Positions 25,501-32,763 of a stretch of DNA of 64,000 nucleotides are shown here, one piece after another (positions within the stretch are counted from its first letter, which is position 1; the number at the start of each line of letters is the position of its first letter). The notes below the pieces were generated by a model. The model was not told the DNA's origin. It saw only the letters and a list, made by a program, of their open reading frames with translations, and did not search any database. A program made the position numbers and the translations under genes. This DNA comes from an uncultured Campylobacterales bacterium (GTDB taxonomy: Bacteria; Campylobacterota; Campylobacteria; Campylobacterales; Arcobacteraceae), in NCBI GenBank assembly GCA_947494995.1, contig CANLWY010000003.1, forward strand, positions 240,632 to 304,631, read 5' to 3'.

Positions 25501-27553
25501 AACAAGTAATGAAGTAAGTGGATTTAATGTATCTTCACCTTTAGGACCAATAGAATTAACAATATTTGATATTGGACCTAAAGGTTACTTTATGGTTGAT
25601 ACTAGAAGATTAGCTTTTGGATTAAGTTATGATATGGATAAAAAGTTAGAACTAGATATCTGGGGACCAAATCCATATATAAGACTTAAGCTATATTTAG
25701 GTGCTGATGGTTTGATTCAATATAATCCTTTTTATATGGATTTAGGTGTAGAAGCTGATGCTTCTTTAACTGCAGGATATGGAAGTGTATGGAGTGGTAC
25801 CCTAGGTGCAGGTTTAAAAATAAGACTTAGAACGCCAAGTCCAACTTATATGTATGTAAAAGCATATGTAAAAATACCTTATTATGGTAGGGCATCATTT
25901 TCAACATATATTGGGAAAAAACCTAAAAGTACAAGTGGACAAAAACAAAAGCTTGTATTATTAAGTGGAACATATGCTAATACTGATGTTCCTATCCTAC
26001 CAAAACTGCAAATTATGACAGCCTTTAGAAATGATGGAGTAATTGTTGAATCTCAGGAAAATAATAGAGCTATAAATTATAAATTAGAATTAGAAAATAT
26101 AAAACTAATTGATAATCATAATAATAAAGAAATTGAGTTAAGAAGTAGTCAAATTGAAGAAACAGTCAGACAGTATCTTCCTCAAAGACCTTTATCAAGA
26201 AACAGATTATATACGTTAAAAGGTAGAGCTACTTTATATGATATTAGAGAAGATGGTACTAAAAGATATCTAGTCTCTGAAGATATTAAAAATAAGTTTA
26301 GAACTCAAGAAGAGTATAAAATCAAATTTGATGAGCTCATAGATCATGTAGAACCAAGAAATTTTCAAGGAAACTTAAGGGATACTTTACGTATTAAAAT
26401 GTTCTATAAAAAAGATATATATGATATCTTAAAGAAAAACCAAGATTGGGTGATAAATCATTTAAGAGCGTACACGGTAGAGCTTGTTGATGATAAATAT
26501 CAAAATGTTGCAGGGCAGGTTTCTTTAGTCCAAAGACCTGATAATGAACTATCTTATCTATCATTTGTACCTGATGAACCATTAAAAGCAGAATTCTATT
26601 GTATTAATGAAATAACAGGTGAGAGAAGAAAAACTCATATAAGTGATATACATGGCAATTATTATAATCCATTTAATAACTTTAAATTATTAGGTGAACC
26701 ATATGAAGAACAAAATTCAGAATCTGGAACTAGTGTAGATAGTACTACACAAGTAAGTAAGTCAAAAAGTATTCGTAGAGAAAGGAATATAATAAAATCA
26801 CTTAATGATAGAGAACCTGTTGTTACTTGTCATACTAAAAGTGATTATACAATAATGATAAAAGATAGAGGTACAAGTGGAATTGTATATTCTTCTAAGT
26901 TTGGTATTGAAAATGAGAGTGTACAAACAGCAGATCCTGCAAGATTTGAAGATATGCATCATACTATTACCCCTAGTGTAAAATTATCAAGACATGAAAG
27001 ATATCTTAACAAATACAAGTTAATAATTGATGATGGACTAGAACAGATTTATGCTCATCATGGAGTTATAAGTGCAAAGCTAACTTATAAAGTTAAAAGT
27101 AATGGTCGTGTACTTGCAGTACAAGCTCAATATGGTGCTGAGAATTCAGGTAATAGTACTTTTACACCTGGTTTGGATAATATTGAAGATAGAGTAGTTA
27201 ATTCAACAAGAATGACAAATTATTCTAAAGAAGTATTTTATGATACTACCCTTGGAGCATTTTCAAATATAGAGAATCTACAGATTACATATTATATAGA
27301 TGGAGAAAGCACTGGTATTTCCAAAGATGTTGAGATTAAAACTATTGAAACTTATGATACAGAAAATTCTTCTATAGTATCAAATGATAGTCTATTTGAG
27401 GCGAATGAGTCTTTTAATCCAATGCAGTCAGTTGATGATATTATATTTGGAGGAAATCCAAGTGGATTGGGAAGTAGTCCTTTAGGAGGAAATATTGTAA
27501 ATCCTGGTTTAAATGGACAATTAAATGGATTAAATTTAGGGGGAATAAGATGA
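19508..27553 (+). CDS. Giant exported repeat protein (2681 residues), function unknown
   Basis: Start is GTG with AAAGGAG upstream. The signal peptide is MLKKILILLCLSISLFGN. Residues ~20-135 look like a bacterial Ig-like domain (VEITTNGGKSWQKASGHEDW). Residues ~225-1230 hold seven copies of a ~145-residue unit. Each has a (D)LS(D)LxNPKI motif, an ISKxGF motif, a DIWxExxVKLxF motif and an (L)DFGxLL motif. Residues ~1230-2060 stay beta-rich and Gly/Ser-rich (GGVKLYSDGKY, GGTIAWGSDDLYGTYFG). Residues ~2150-2620 are more charged and mixed. The tail is Gly/Asn/Leu-rich and ends NLGGIR. No protease, transglutaminase or autotransporter domain is seen. The repeated beta units recall AsmA/TamB-type elongated proteins or adhesin stalks, but I cannot assign it. 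Its stop overlaps the FN3 gene start by 4 bp. Confidence 0.8.
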   Translation: MLKKILILLCLSISLFGNTQNLEEIGFIDDITINSREFDSLEQRKIEFYPEDLENGKVVIQGLLEPLNDNQNIEDIFVEITTNGGKSWQKASGHEDWSYSFEPIFGQVYEFSLRLAQKTTIDNTNKTNESITIADEFTIAGFTLRPSVNIQHNNGKLSGSGKIFIPWLQNLDLDPNLDVNFENLSFNENIITEGIIEYQEAFNISIADISLNVDSMTFSPNIENNKIVGSINFLDNDFLSSIDSIPFDALSFNLQGIKGDIEYKDVKKLDIWAEQNVSLDFYSFKLNLSYNLINGFSSKIVDLNAQLNFGNFLNSTKKSLEFAKDSLGKKIDGVYQWSHNKKTELIANSSLELSSIVGKLDLSDLMNPKIVFDANANLSSMSNTFSSLDSIVIKDASISKYGFFTSIDATIPDINIWSEENVKLRFLDKTKLNLVVDSRGFDIGITSSNMQLDFGNLLQNAKASITPIVSDIEGDIQTVYSWTLDSSKQLRDDINLTLKQMYGEIDLSSLSNPKIILNANADLKNLGGIFSTITSASIEDAEISKNGLNIGLGILLNDLDIWKDKEVKLVFLGDEIPTARLSINSTGSYDIGFDNFDAKIDFGTLIPETQAILKSMKDKKSMYNLVLDSADDLKLIDDKVKLQDFVSTFDLSDLKNPTISFDTKALLSGFDNLLPNMNELNIINAKISKKGFSASASLELSGIDIWKERDVKLAFDSNPKIDIKVSNGVEFGLDISGAKLKFGELLNGAIANLTKLENEVENETVNIYEWSLEGKKNIVSSSKAKLSQLSGKVDFIDLSNPKIILNSQLDLSSYKNGFSKINSAIINNAIVSKNGFKASTSIDMENLDIWKEKNVKLLFNQNPTLEFELTNNSFDIGFSNIDGNLDFGDLLGGALASIKKSQELVEDIYNDSQEIVESSRVFTWDLEGTYPLYKQQMILDTLGGTLDFSSLSNPKISLNANAQIDSYSDIFKYVRAASISNAIISKTGFEGSFSAQIDDIPVYVEKNVKIVFDKENYPTFNLAINSSGLKVGVKNLHGDIDFGTLIKDARTEIQTLSDGVLSWSLQTQEKTLAQTEILLKHLEGTLSLEDLKDPKLLINGKVNLSSYISWLNTFGDIDLIDANISKSGFNASLSANMESIDIWSEKRVKLIFNNAVTPEFKFGYDNSGLIFGIKNINGSIDFGDLLEGEIVSLQNTYKKVNTFVGEGKRGLSETKKTGLSKIEKIPQDAKNIINEGVFSWSLSNTYNLISDSNGVARAEAISGSINLNELINPVITFDAIADFTNYNMSLPASVSVDSIKIDDATISKNGIDWNLILEGINAQYVIYDMGSPTTQGTLDTDDVSLVLNDANATVGSSGVSIGSAAGTLNFGLLFKNSVNPIEILYSSEGYTFSTEQTLSFTYEGNSLELSGISGTISKVGSEYSVSFDGNAAVQVDILKSLGIDDVAFSGFDISKTGFKGTISSSWSEAKEYAILNNKAKISLSSIGVSIDTSKQIPISISDIGGYLDLSAIFDSTQEQMAHLGLSYANKTLSYSAPYNMSISKFLFKDLSGSLSLEDESLNLGLNGKFGYEGIDSLNVALSNFVINSSGLQGDILYNPTRPIDTFISGLKLKSASVGFYDNISGSFGLLYNKSNFLGSTKTFDLSLDSTLDENGINSISATSNAKEFTIPNFAQFNFNKFGISPSFDSDFYLSLGGNLKAINEVVKFGNNIDFSGLKISSNGVSIDGLSANLPNVSGANIDLGGIPLSLNNASIGFESSKFFIDVDGSLSLGITKATGGVKLYSDGKYTVDEIGVLINLPALFFGGTIAWGSDDLYGTYFGTKQPLQLRLADVITAKGEFKIGEKSGTSYWMAKASGGLGASGIPMGPINAYTLGGGVAYNMTYSNGQYLPSTSGGVVVSLSSILGTPDLGFTWHGNFDLTVDIGSKQITLSGKNYILSPKSSPDENLMVSGEITMGSSPTVLHVKINRANIMYQKIGLIGKADILFDPSEKHVYIGTSNEVSGFNVSSPLGPIELTIFDIGPKGYFMVDTRRLAFGLSYDMDKKLELDIWGPNPYIRLKLYLGADGLIQYNPFYMDLGVEADASLTAGYGSVWSGTLGAGLKIRLRTPSPTYMYVKAYVKIPYYGRASFSTYIGKKPKSTSGQKQKLVLLSGTYANTDVPILPKLQIMTAFRNDGVIVESQENNRAINYKLELENIKLIDNHNNKEIELRSSQIEETVRQYLPQRPLSRNRLYTLKGRATLYDIREDGTKRYLVSEDIKNKFRTQEEYKIKFDELIDHVEPRNFQGNLRDTLRIKMFYKKDIYDILKKNQDWVINHLRAYTVELVDDKYQNVAGQVSLVQRPDNELSYLSFVPDEPLKAEFYCINEITGERRKTHISDIHGNYYNPFNNFKLLGEPYEEQNSESGTSVDSTTQVSKSKSIRRERNIIKSLNDREPVVTCHTKSDYTIMIKDRGTSGIVYSSKFGIENESVQTADPARFEDMHHTITPSVKLSRHERYLNKYKLIIDDGLEQIYAHHGVISAKLTYKVKSNGRVLAVQAQYGAENSGNSTFTPGLDNIEDRVVNSTRMTNYSKEVFYDTTLGAFSNIENLQITYYIDGESTGISKDVEIKTIETYDTENSSIVSNDSLFEANESFNPMQSVDDIIFGGNPSGLGSSPLGGNIVNPGLNGQLNGLNLGGIR
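20300..23070 (+). repeat. Seven in-frame ~145-codon repeats inside the giant gene
   Basis: The DIWxE anchor motif falls at codons 270, 415, 560, 704, 848, 1001 (as PVYVE) and 1141, i.e. spacings of 145, 145, 144, 144, 153 and 140 residues. The copies agree in protein motifs but differ widely in DNA, so the repeat is old and under protein-level selection. An eighth, degenerate copy may start at the ISKNGIDW motif near 23430. Confidence 0.85.
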
Positions 27554-29493
27554 TAAAAATTATAGTATCTCTATTTTTTATATTAAGTTTTATAAATGCA
27601 AATGAAGTATCAAATAATATAGGACTTTTTTTTAAAATTAAAGAGAATAAAGTTCAATTAAAATGGATACCACAGAAGTATTCAAATTTAAATACTTATA
27701 AAATATATAAAACTGCAAATAATGAAAAAGAGAAGTTAATATCTACAGTAAAAGCAAAAGCATTTAAAGAACTTAAGAAAGATGGTTTTTCAGAAGATTA
27801 TATTTTTTCTATCTATCCTTTTAAAAATGTTAAGAGTATAGATGAACAGTTAAAAGCTACCTTAGCACAAAAGAGTATATCAGGTTTTAGAATATTGAGA
27901 TTTATGCAAGATAATGAATATGCTAAAAATCTTGGTCAATTTTATGAAGATAATGAGATAAAAAGTTTAGAAGTTTATAAATATAGAATTGAGTTATTTC
28001 AAAATGATAAACTTCTTTCCCAAAAAGAAATTACTATAAATAAAAATAGTAAGCCTTTTGATTCTATTGCGTGGCTAGATGCAGAGGTTGACAATATGGG
28101 AGTTAAACTTTTTTGGGATAATGGTAGAGAAGAGTCTTTTTTTAATATATATAGAAAGTTAGATAATGAATCTAGGTTTAGAAGAATAAATAAAAACTCA
28201 ATATATGTTCCAATGCTTGAAGAAGGAAGAAAAAAAGAGTTATTTTTAGATACAACACTAAAAGAGAATCAGAATGCAAGTTATAAAATTAGAAAACTAG
28301 ATTTTTTTGGAGAAGAGCTTTTTGAATCACAGACAGTAAAAGTAAAAAGAACAATTAATAGAAAAGCAAAACCATTATCAAATGTTTCTGTTTATAATAC
28401 AGATACTAAAAAAACAATAAAATGGGAAAAGAGAAAAGATGCTTTAGGTTTTAATATATATAATAATCAACAGTATAATGGTAAATATAAAAAGTTAAAT
28501 AAAAAGCTTGTAAAAAAGAACTATTATATACATAGAGATTTTAAAATTAATGAGAACTCATATTATTATGTAACAGCTGTTACTATGCATGGAGAGTCAG
28601 CTCCTTCAAGAAAGATACTATCTTATGCAAGGGATGTATCTGCTCCTAAAGCTCCAAAGAACTTAAAATTTAGTACAAAAGAGGGTAAAGTAATTCTTTC
28701 TTGGGATGAGGTAAAAGAAAAAAGTTCTCTTGCTTATAAAGTTTATGTATCAATGCAAAAAGATCAAAAAGAGTGGTCTTTAATTGAAAAAAATGATATC
28801 AAAACAAACAGTTATACTCATATCAAACCAAAAGCACATAGTAGGTTTTATTATTACTATAAGGTAACTGCAATTGATAAAAAACGTAATGAAAGTCCAA
28901 GTTCAAATATTGTAAAAGTTAAGCTACCTGATGTAATAGCTCCTAATCAACCTTCTATAAAAAAGTATAAAACATATGCAGAAAAAATAGTATTTGATTG
29001 GCAAGAAGTATACGATTATGATTTAAGTCATTATAATATATATACTCAAGATGGAAAGAATCTTATAAAACTAAATAAGAAACCTCTAAAGGTAACTTAC
29101 TTTGAATTAAAGAACTCTAAATACAATGGTTTAAGAAAATATATTGTTACAGCTGTTGATAAAAGTGGTAATGAGTCCTTAAAAGAGAAACATATGCTAA
29201 TTAAAAGTTTAGACTTAATTGCTCCAAAAATTGAAAAAATAAATTATTCTTTAAAAGGTAAAAATTTAGAAATAAATTTTACTGTAAATGATAAAGACTA
29301 TAATGGATTTGAAGTTTTTAGAAGTAGTCTAGAAAATCCTAAATATACTAATGTTTCAGGATTTAAAGAAGGAACTAGTTATATAAATAAAAGTTTGTCT
29401 AGCAATAGAAAGTACTTTTATTTTATAAAAGTTTATGATAAAGTTGGAAATGTTAGAAAAAGTGACATCAAGGAGATCTTATGGAGAAAATAG
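27550..29493 (+). CDS. Exported multi-domain fibronectin type III protein
   Basis: The 647-residue protein has a signal peptide (MIKIIVSLFFILSFINA) and about five FN3-like domains. The domains are recognisable from repeats of the pattern V-L-W-(D/E)-x-V...Y-x-(I/V)-Y and YYYYKVTAIDKKRNESP. The clearest units start near APKAPKNLKFSTKEGK, APNQPSIKKYKTYAEK and APKIEKINYSLKGK. Each opens with a D-x-x-AP linker, like the FN3 arrays of surface binding proteins. The protein is lysine-rich. It is translationally coupled to the giant protein gene (ATGA overlap) and overlaps the lipoprotein gene by 13 bp. A role as a partner of the giant protein is inferred from that coupling only. Confidence 0.8.
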   Translation: MIKIIVSLFFILSFINANEVSNNIGLFFKIKENKVQLKWIPQKYSNLNTYKIYKTANNEKEKLISTVKAKAFKELKKDGFSEDYIFSIYPFKNVKSIDEQLKATLAQKSISGFRILRFMQDNEYAKNLGQFYEDNEIKSLEVYKYRIELFQNDKLLSQKEITINKNSKPFDSIAWLDAEVDNMGVKLFWDNGREESFFNIYRKLDNESRFRRINKNSIYVPMLEEGRKKELFLDTTLKENQNASYKIRKLDFFGEELFESQTVKVKRTINRKAKPLSNVSVYNTDTKKTIKWEKRKDALGFNIYNNQQYNGKYKKLNKKLVKKNYYIHRDFKINENSYYYVTAVTMHGESAPSRKILSYARDVSAPKAPKNLKFSTKEGKVILSWDEVKEKSSLAYKVYVSMQKDQKEWSLIEKNDIKTNSYTHIKPKAHSRFYYYYKVTAIDKKRNESPSSNIVKVKLPDVIAPNQPSIKKYKTYAEKIVFDWQEVYDYDLSHYNIYTQDGKNLIKLNKKPLKVTYFELKNSKYNGLRKYIVTAVDKSGNESLKEKHMLIKSLDLIAPKIEKINYSLKGKNLEINFTVNDKDYNGFEVFRSSLENPKYTNVSGFKEGTSYINKSLSSNRKYFYFIKVYDKVGNVRKSDIKEILWRK

Positions 29494-30050
29494 GATATTT
29501 TAGGTTTATTTTATTATTAAGTTGTTTGGTTTTTTTTATAGGATGTTCAGGGAATCAAGACAGAGCAAGTACTCTTAAGAATAATGCAAATTCAAATAGT
29601 ATAAATCAAAAAAAAGAAAATAGTTCAAAGTTTATAAAACCTCAAGAGATTAATACAAAAGAAATGAAGATAGAGAATAGAGATGGTATTCTTTTTGTAG
29701 TAGATGAAACAAAAGAATATATATTAACTTCTCATGGTTTAGATTATAGTTCTCATCTCTCTTCTGATAAAAATTTCTTGGTTATTGATGTATTGAAAAT
29801 GAACAATTTGCAAACAATAGAAATTTTTTCAAAAAAAAATTCAAGCAAATTTAAAAGAATAAAAAAGAGATTTAAAAAAGAGATTTGGAATGTTTTTTTT
29901 AAGGATAAAAGCTATAGCTTTAAAGATATTGAAAAGCCCCAAATAAAGTTTTATGAATGGGTTGATAATGATAGTTTTGAACTTGAATTATCATATGAAT
30001 TTAGGGATAAATTTTATGAAAATATCATTCGTTATAATATTTATTTATAA
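29481..30050 (+). CDS. Putative lipoprotein ending the exported-protein operon
   Basis: The 189-residue protein has a lipoprotein signal peptide with lipobox FIGC-S (hydrophobic stretch FILLLSCLVF before it). A low-complexity linker rich in Asn, Ser and Lys follows, then a beta-rich domain (ILFVVDETKEYILTSHG, KFYEWVDNDSFELELSYEF). I do not recognise the family. Its start lies inside the FN3 gene, so it belongs to the same transcript. It could be an outer- or inner-membrane anchor for the giant protein or the FN3 protein. There is no hairpin terminator immediately after it. Confidence 0.75.
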   Translation: MEKIGYFRFILLLSCLVFFIGCSGNQDRASTLKNNANSNSINQKKENSSKFIKPQEINTKEMKIENRDGILFVVDETKEYILTSHGLDYSSHLSSDKNFLVIDVLKMNNLQTIEIFSKKNSSKFKRIKKRFKKEIWNVFFKDKSYSFKDIEKPQIKFYEWVDNDSFELELSYEFRDKFYENIIRYNIYL

Positions 30051-30114
30051 TTTAAAATATTAAAACTAAATTGATATATTCTTTTTGGAATTTAAATAAT
30101 GGAATAAATTGCGC

Positions 30115-30120
30115 TATAAT
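30115..30120 (+). promoter_or_regulatory. -10 box for the receiver-histidine kinase gene
   Basis: TATAAT in the context GCGCTATAATAAG, 37 bp before the ATG. No -35 consensus. Confidence 0.5.
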
Positions 30121-30157
30121 AAGTTATTGTTAAATTGATAATGAAGCGAGTTCTTTT

Positions 30158-31378
30158 ATGATATTTAAAGAAGAGATAGGTAAACAAAAAGATAATAATT
30201 TTTGGAATGTACTAATTGTTGACGATGATGAGAGTATACATAGCGTTACAAAATTAGTATTAAAAAACTTTACATATAAAAATAATAAAATAAAATTTTA
30301 TAGTGCTTATAATATAGATGAAACAAAAGAGCTTTTAAATCAAGGCATTGATTTTTCACTTATTTTACTTGATATTGTTATGGAAAAAGATGATGCAGGT
30401 CTAATATTAGTTAAATATATTAGAGAAGAATTAAAAAATCTATTAGTAAGGATAATTTTAAGAACTGGACAACCTGGTATCTATCCTGAAGAGAAAATCA
30501 TAATTGACTATGATATAAATGATTATAAAGAAAAAACAGAATTAACCTCTATTAAATTAAATTCATCAGTTATCTCATCTTTAAGATCTTATGAAGAATT
30601 GAAAAAAATAAAAGAACATGAAAAGATTTTAGAAGAAAAAGTACAAGAAAACATAGTAGAACTTAGAAAAAAAGATAAACAACTCCAATATCAAAATAGA
30701 ATAGCTCAGCACTCAAATTTGTTAAATATGTTAGCACATCAATGGCGACAACCTTTAAGTATTATCTCTGTTAATGCAAATAATCTTATTGTTGATATTG
30801 AGTTAGATAGTATTGATAAAGATGTATTTAGGGAGTTATCAAATAATATTGTAAATACAACACAATTATTATCAAAACAGATCGATGATTTTATTACCCA
30901 TTATAAGCCTAGTAGTTTGAAAAGTGATGTTTCATTAGGTGAATTATTTAAGAATGTAATTACACTTTTAAGTAAAAGAGTTGAAAGTAGTCATATTACA
31001 ATAATTAATGAGATAGATAAAGATATAAAAGTAAATGTTTATAAAAGTGAACTTGAACAAATATTAATGCATATAATTGAAAACTCTATAGAAGCATATG
31101 AAAAAAATGAAATAGAAAATAGAGTTATAAAGTTAAAAACAGAAAAAAAAGAGAAGAAATTACTAATTTCAATTGAAGATGAAGCTGGTGGATTATCAGA
31201 TGAAATAAAAGAAAAGGTATTTATTCCTTATTTTAGTACGAAAGAAGAACGTAATGATACTGGACTTGGCTTGTATATGTCAAAGCTTCTAATAGAAGAA
31301 CATGAAAAAGGTATCTTTAATCTTTTTAATAAAGGTAAAGGTTGTACTTGCCAAATAATATTAAATTTGGATGAGTGA
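30158..31378 (+). CDS. Cytoplasmic receiver-histidine kinase
   Basis: The 406-residue protein has no membrane segment. The N-terminal receiver has DDDE near residue 23 and phospho-acceptor Asp72 in LLDIVME. A distinctive C-terminal receiver part (RTGQPGIYPEEK, DINDYKEKTELT) follows. A coiled coil (KILEEKVQENIVELRKKDKQL) leads to the DHp motif MLAHQWRQPLSI with His194, then a HATPase_c domain (N-box IIENSIEAYE, G1 DEAGG, G2 TGLGLYMSK). The receiver is clearly paralogous to that of the DUF3369/HD-GYP protein at 51.7 kb. It probably links an upstream phosphorelay to a further regulator. There is no adjacent partner. Confidence 0.9.
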   Translation: MIFKEEIGKQKDNNFWNVLIVDDDESIHSVTKLVLKNFTYKNNKIKFYSAYNIDETKELLNQGIDFSLILLDIVMEKDDAGLILVKYIREELKNLLVRIILRTGQPGIYPEEKIIIDYDINDYKEKTELTSIKLNSSVISSLRSYEELKKIKEHEKILEEKVQENIVELRKKDKQLQYQNRIAQHSNLLNMLAHQWRQPLSIISVNANNLIVDIELDSIDKDVFRELSNNIVNTTQLLSKQIDDFITHYKPSSLKSDVSLGELFKNVITLLSKRVESSHITIINEIDKDIKVNVYKSELEQILMHIIENSIEAYEKNEIENRVIKLKTEKKEKKLLISIEDEAGGLSDEIKEKVFIPYFSTKEERNDTGLGLYMSKLLIEEHEKGIFNLFNKGKGCTCQIILNLDE

Positions 31379-31418
31379 TTTTTAATAGTGCATTTATATA
31401 TGATTAACTTTTTTCTAT

Positions 31419-31424
31419 TATAAT
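31419..31424 (+). promoter_or_regulatory. Possible -10 box for the TerB-like gene
   Basis: TATAAT 36 bp before the start codon in an otherwise AT-rich 82-bp gap. Confidence 0.35.
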
Positions 31425-31460
31425 TACAACTATAAATATAAACAATTATTTAGGACTTAA

Positions 31461-31865
31461 ATGCTTTTAATGAAATTAGCACCAAGAGAGAAATTCTCTT
31501 TTTTACAACTTGCACACTACTTAGCACGAATTGATAATGATTATGGTGAAAAAGAACAAGAAATTATTTTAGAATATTGTGCCGAAATGGGTATTGAGAA
31601 TGATGAATATTTTGATTTAGATGAGTTTTCTTTAAAAGATACACTTAAAGATTTTAAAACAAAAAAAAGTCAAAAAATTGTTGTTTTAGAGTTGATGATA
31701 CTTATTCATGCAGATGATAAGTTTGATTTAAAAGAGAAAGCATTGGTGTCAAAAATTAATGATAGTTTTAAATTGTCACCACAAAATTTAGAGTTTTGTT
31801 CTCAATGGGGAAAAGGTGTTGCTGCACAGTATCACCAAGGAAAACTCTTTATTGAAGATAAATAA
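31461..31865 (+). CDS. TerB-like small helical protein
   Basis: The 134-residue acidic, all-helical protein resembles the TerB/DjlA N-terminal fold. It has paired helical halves, each with an Asp-rich loop: LARIDNDYGEKEQEII, then LMILIHADDKFDLKEKALVSKI. The second matches the A-D-x-x-(F)-x-x-x-E-x pattern of TerB families. TerB domains bind metals or act as membrane-associated adaptors, but the role here is unknown. AGGAC precedes the ATG, and a second in-frame ATG follows 9 bp later. Confidence 0.6.
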   Translation: MLLMKLAPREKFSFLQLAHYLARIDNDYGEKEQEIILEYCAEMGIENDEYFDLDEFSLKDTLKDFKTKKSQKIVVLELMILIHADDKFDLKEKALVSKINDSFKLSPQNLEFCSQWGKGVAAQYHQGKLFIEDK

Positions 31866-31914
31866 TTAACTAATTTGAATATTTAAATAATTTTTCTAGG
31901 TTAAATTAGATAAA

Positions 31915-32127
31915 ATGTCATCTATGGAAATCATCGAAAAAGTAAATATGAAAATTGATAAGTTAATACATGAATATGAGCTCTTGAAAAAAGAGAACCA
32001 AAACTTACGTCAAGATTTGGATGACTTAAAAAATAGAAATGATGAATTAGAAAGAAATAATCAGGATATGCTTTTGAGAATTGATAGTACACTTACCTTT
32101 ATTGAGGCTAAACATATTGGAAAATAA
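31915..32127 (+). CDS. Short coiled-coil protein, ZapB-like
   Basis: The 70-residue protein is almost wholly a coiled coil, with heptads of Leu/Ile and charged residues (KIDKLIHEYELLKKENQNL, LDDLKNRNDELERN). Size and composition are those of small Z-ring-associated coiled-coil proteins such as ZapB, but the sequence is too simple to prove homology. Its end overlaps the next gene, which is ZapA-like, by 11 bp. That pairing supports a cell-division role. No good ribosome binding site is seen at the ATG. Confidence 0.55.
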   Translation: MSSMEIIEKVNMKIDKLIHEYELLKKENQNLRQDLDDLKNRNDELERNNQDMLLRIDSTLTFIEAKHIGK

Positions 32128-32326
32128 GATAACTTTTCATATAAATAATATGGCCTATACAATCGTTGTAGATGAAAGAATAAAAGAAGAGATTACAAAA
32201 TATATTGATACAAGTAAGAATATAGATACTAAAGATTTACTAGCTGCATATATAAGAATTGCTCAAGAGTTTACTATTTTTAAAGAAGATTTAGAACAAA
32301 TCTCAAATAAAATTCCAAAATTATAG
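32117..32326 (+). CDS. ZapA-like small protein
   Basis: The frame is open further upstream, but a TTG at 32117 has GAGG about 10 bp before it. It gives a 69-residue product starting ENKITFHINNMAYTIVVDERI. The N-terminal beta-hairpin (ITFHINNMAYTI) followed by helices (KEEITKYIDTS, DLLAAYIRIAQEFTIF) fits the ZapA FtsZ-binding fold in size and order (I-x-V/I-x-G/N-x-x-Y-x-I). It overlaps the coiled-coil gene upstream. The ZapA call is an inference from shape and context, not from invariant residues. Confidence 0.5.
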   Translation: MENKITFHINNMAYTIVVDERIKEEITKYIDTSKNIDTKDLLAAYIRIAQEFTIFKEDLEQISNKIPKL

Positions 32327-32331
32327 AGCTT

Positions 32332-32763
32332 ATGAAAAAAGCTTTTTCTTTATTTGAATTAATTATTGTTATTGTAGTTATTTCTATAGTAGCTTCTTTT
32401 ATTGTTTTGAAAACAAAAGCTTCAATAGCATTTACGAATAAAACAAAAGTTAAATCAGATATAGCCCTTATAAGAAATGCAATATCTAAACAGAAAACTT
32501 CAAATACACTTTTAAATAGTAGTGACTATATAGTTTTAGATGATGCAACTTCTAATGTTGAAGGTTCTGAACTTTTTAAAAATATATTAGATTTTCCACT
32601 TATCTCTACAAATACTTATAAAAAAGAGTTAGCAACATGGATAAAAACTTCACAAAATAGCTATAAAATTTTTATATCAAATAATAGTTTTCTAGAGTTT
32701 AATTATGAAGAGAATTTTTTTGTTTGTAAAAGTGATATTTCTTTATGTAAAGAGTATGAATGA
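32332..32763 (+). CDS. Lone type II/IV prepilin-like protein
   Basis: The 143-residue protein has a class III prepilin leader: MKKA followed by FSLFELIIVIVVISIVASFIV. This keeps the Glu at +5 and the hydrophobic helix of prepilins, with Ala in place of the usual Gly before the cleavage site. The C-terminal domain (~100 residues) has a Cys pair near the end (VCKSDISLC). No pilus assembly genes are adjacent. It overlaps priA by 4 bp (ATGA). It is probably a minor pseudopilin for a machinery encoded elsewhere. Confidence 0.75.
   Translation: MKKAFSLFELIIVIVVISIVASFIVLKTKASIAFTNKTKVKSDIALIRNAISKQKTSNTLLNSSDYIVLDDATSNVEGSELFKNILDFPLISTNTYKKELATWIKTSQNSYKIFISNNSFLEFNYEENFFVCKSDISLCKEYE

Noticed and set aside
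19508..27553. Considered an autotransporter, a type I secreted RTX toxin or a contact-dependent inhibitor for the giant protein
   Set aside because: There is no C-terminal barrel, no GGxGxD calcium repeats, no TPS domain at the N-terminus and no immunity gene.
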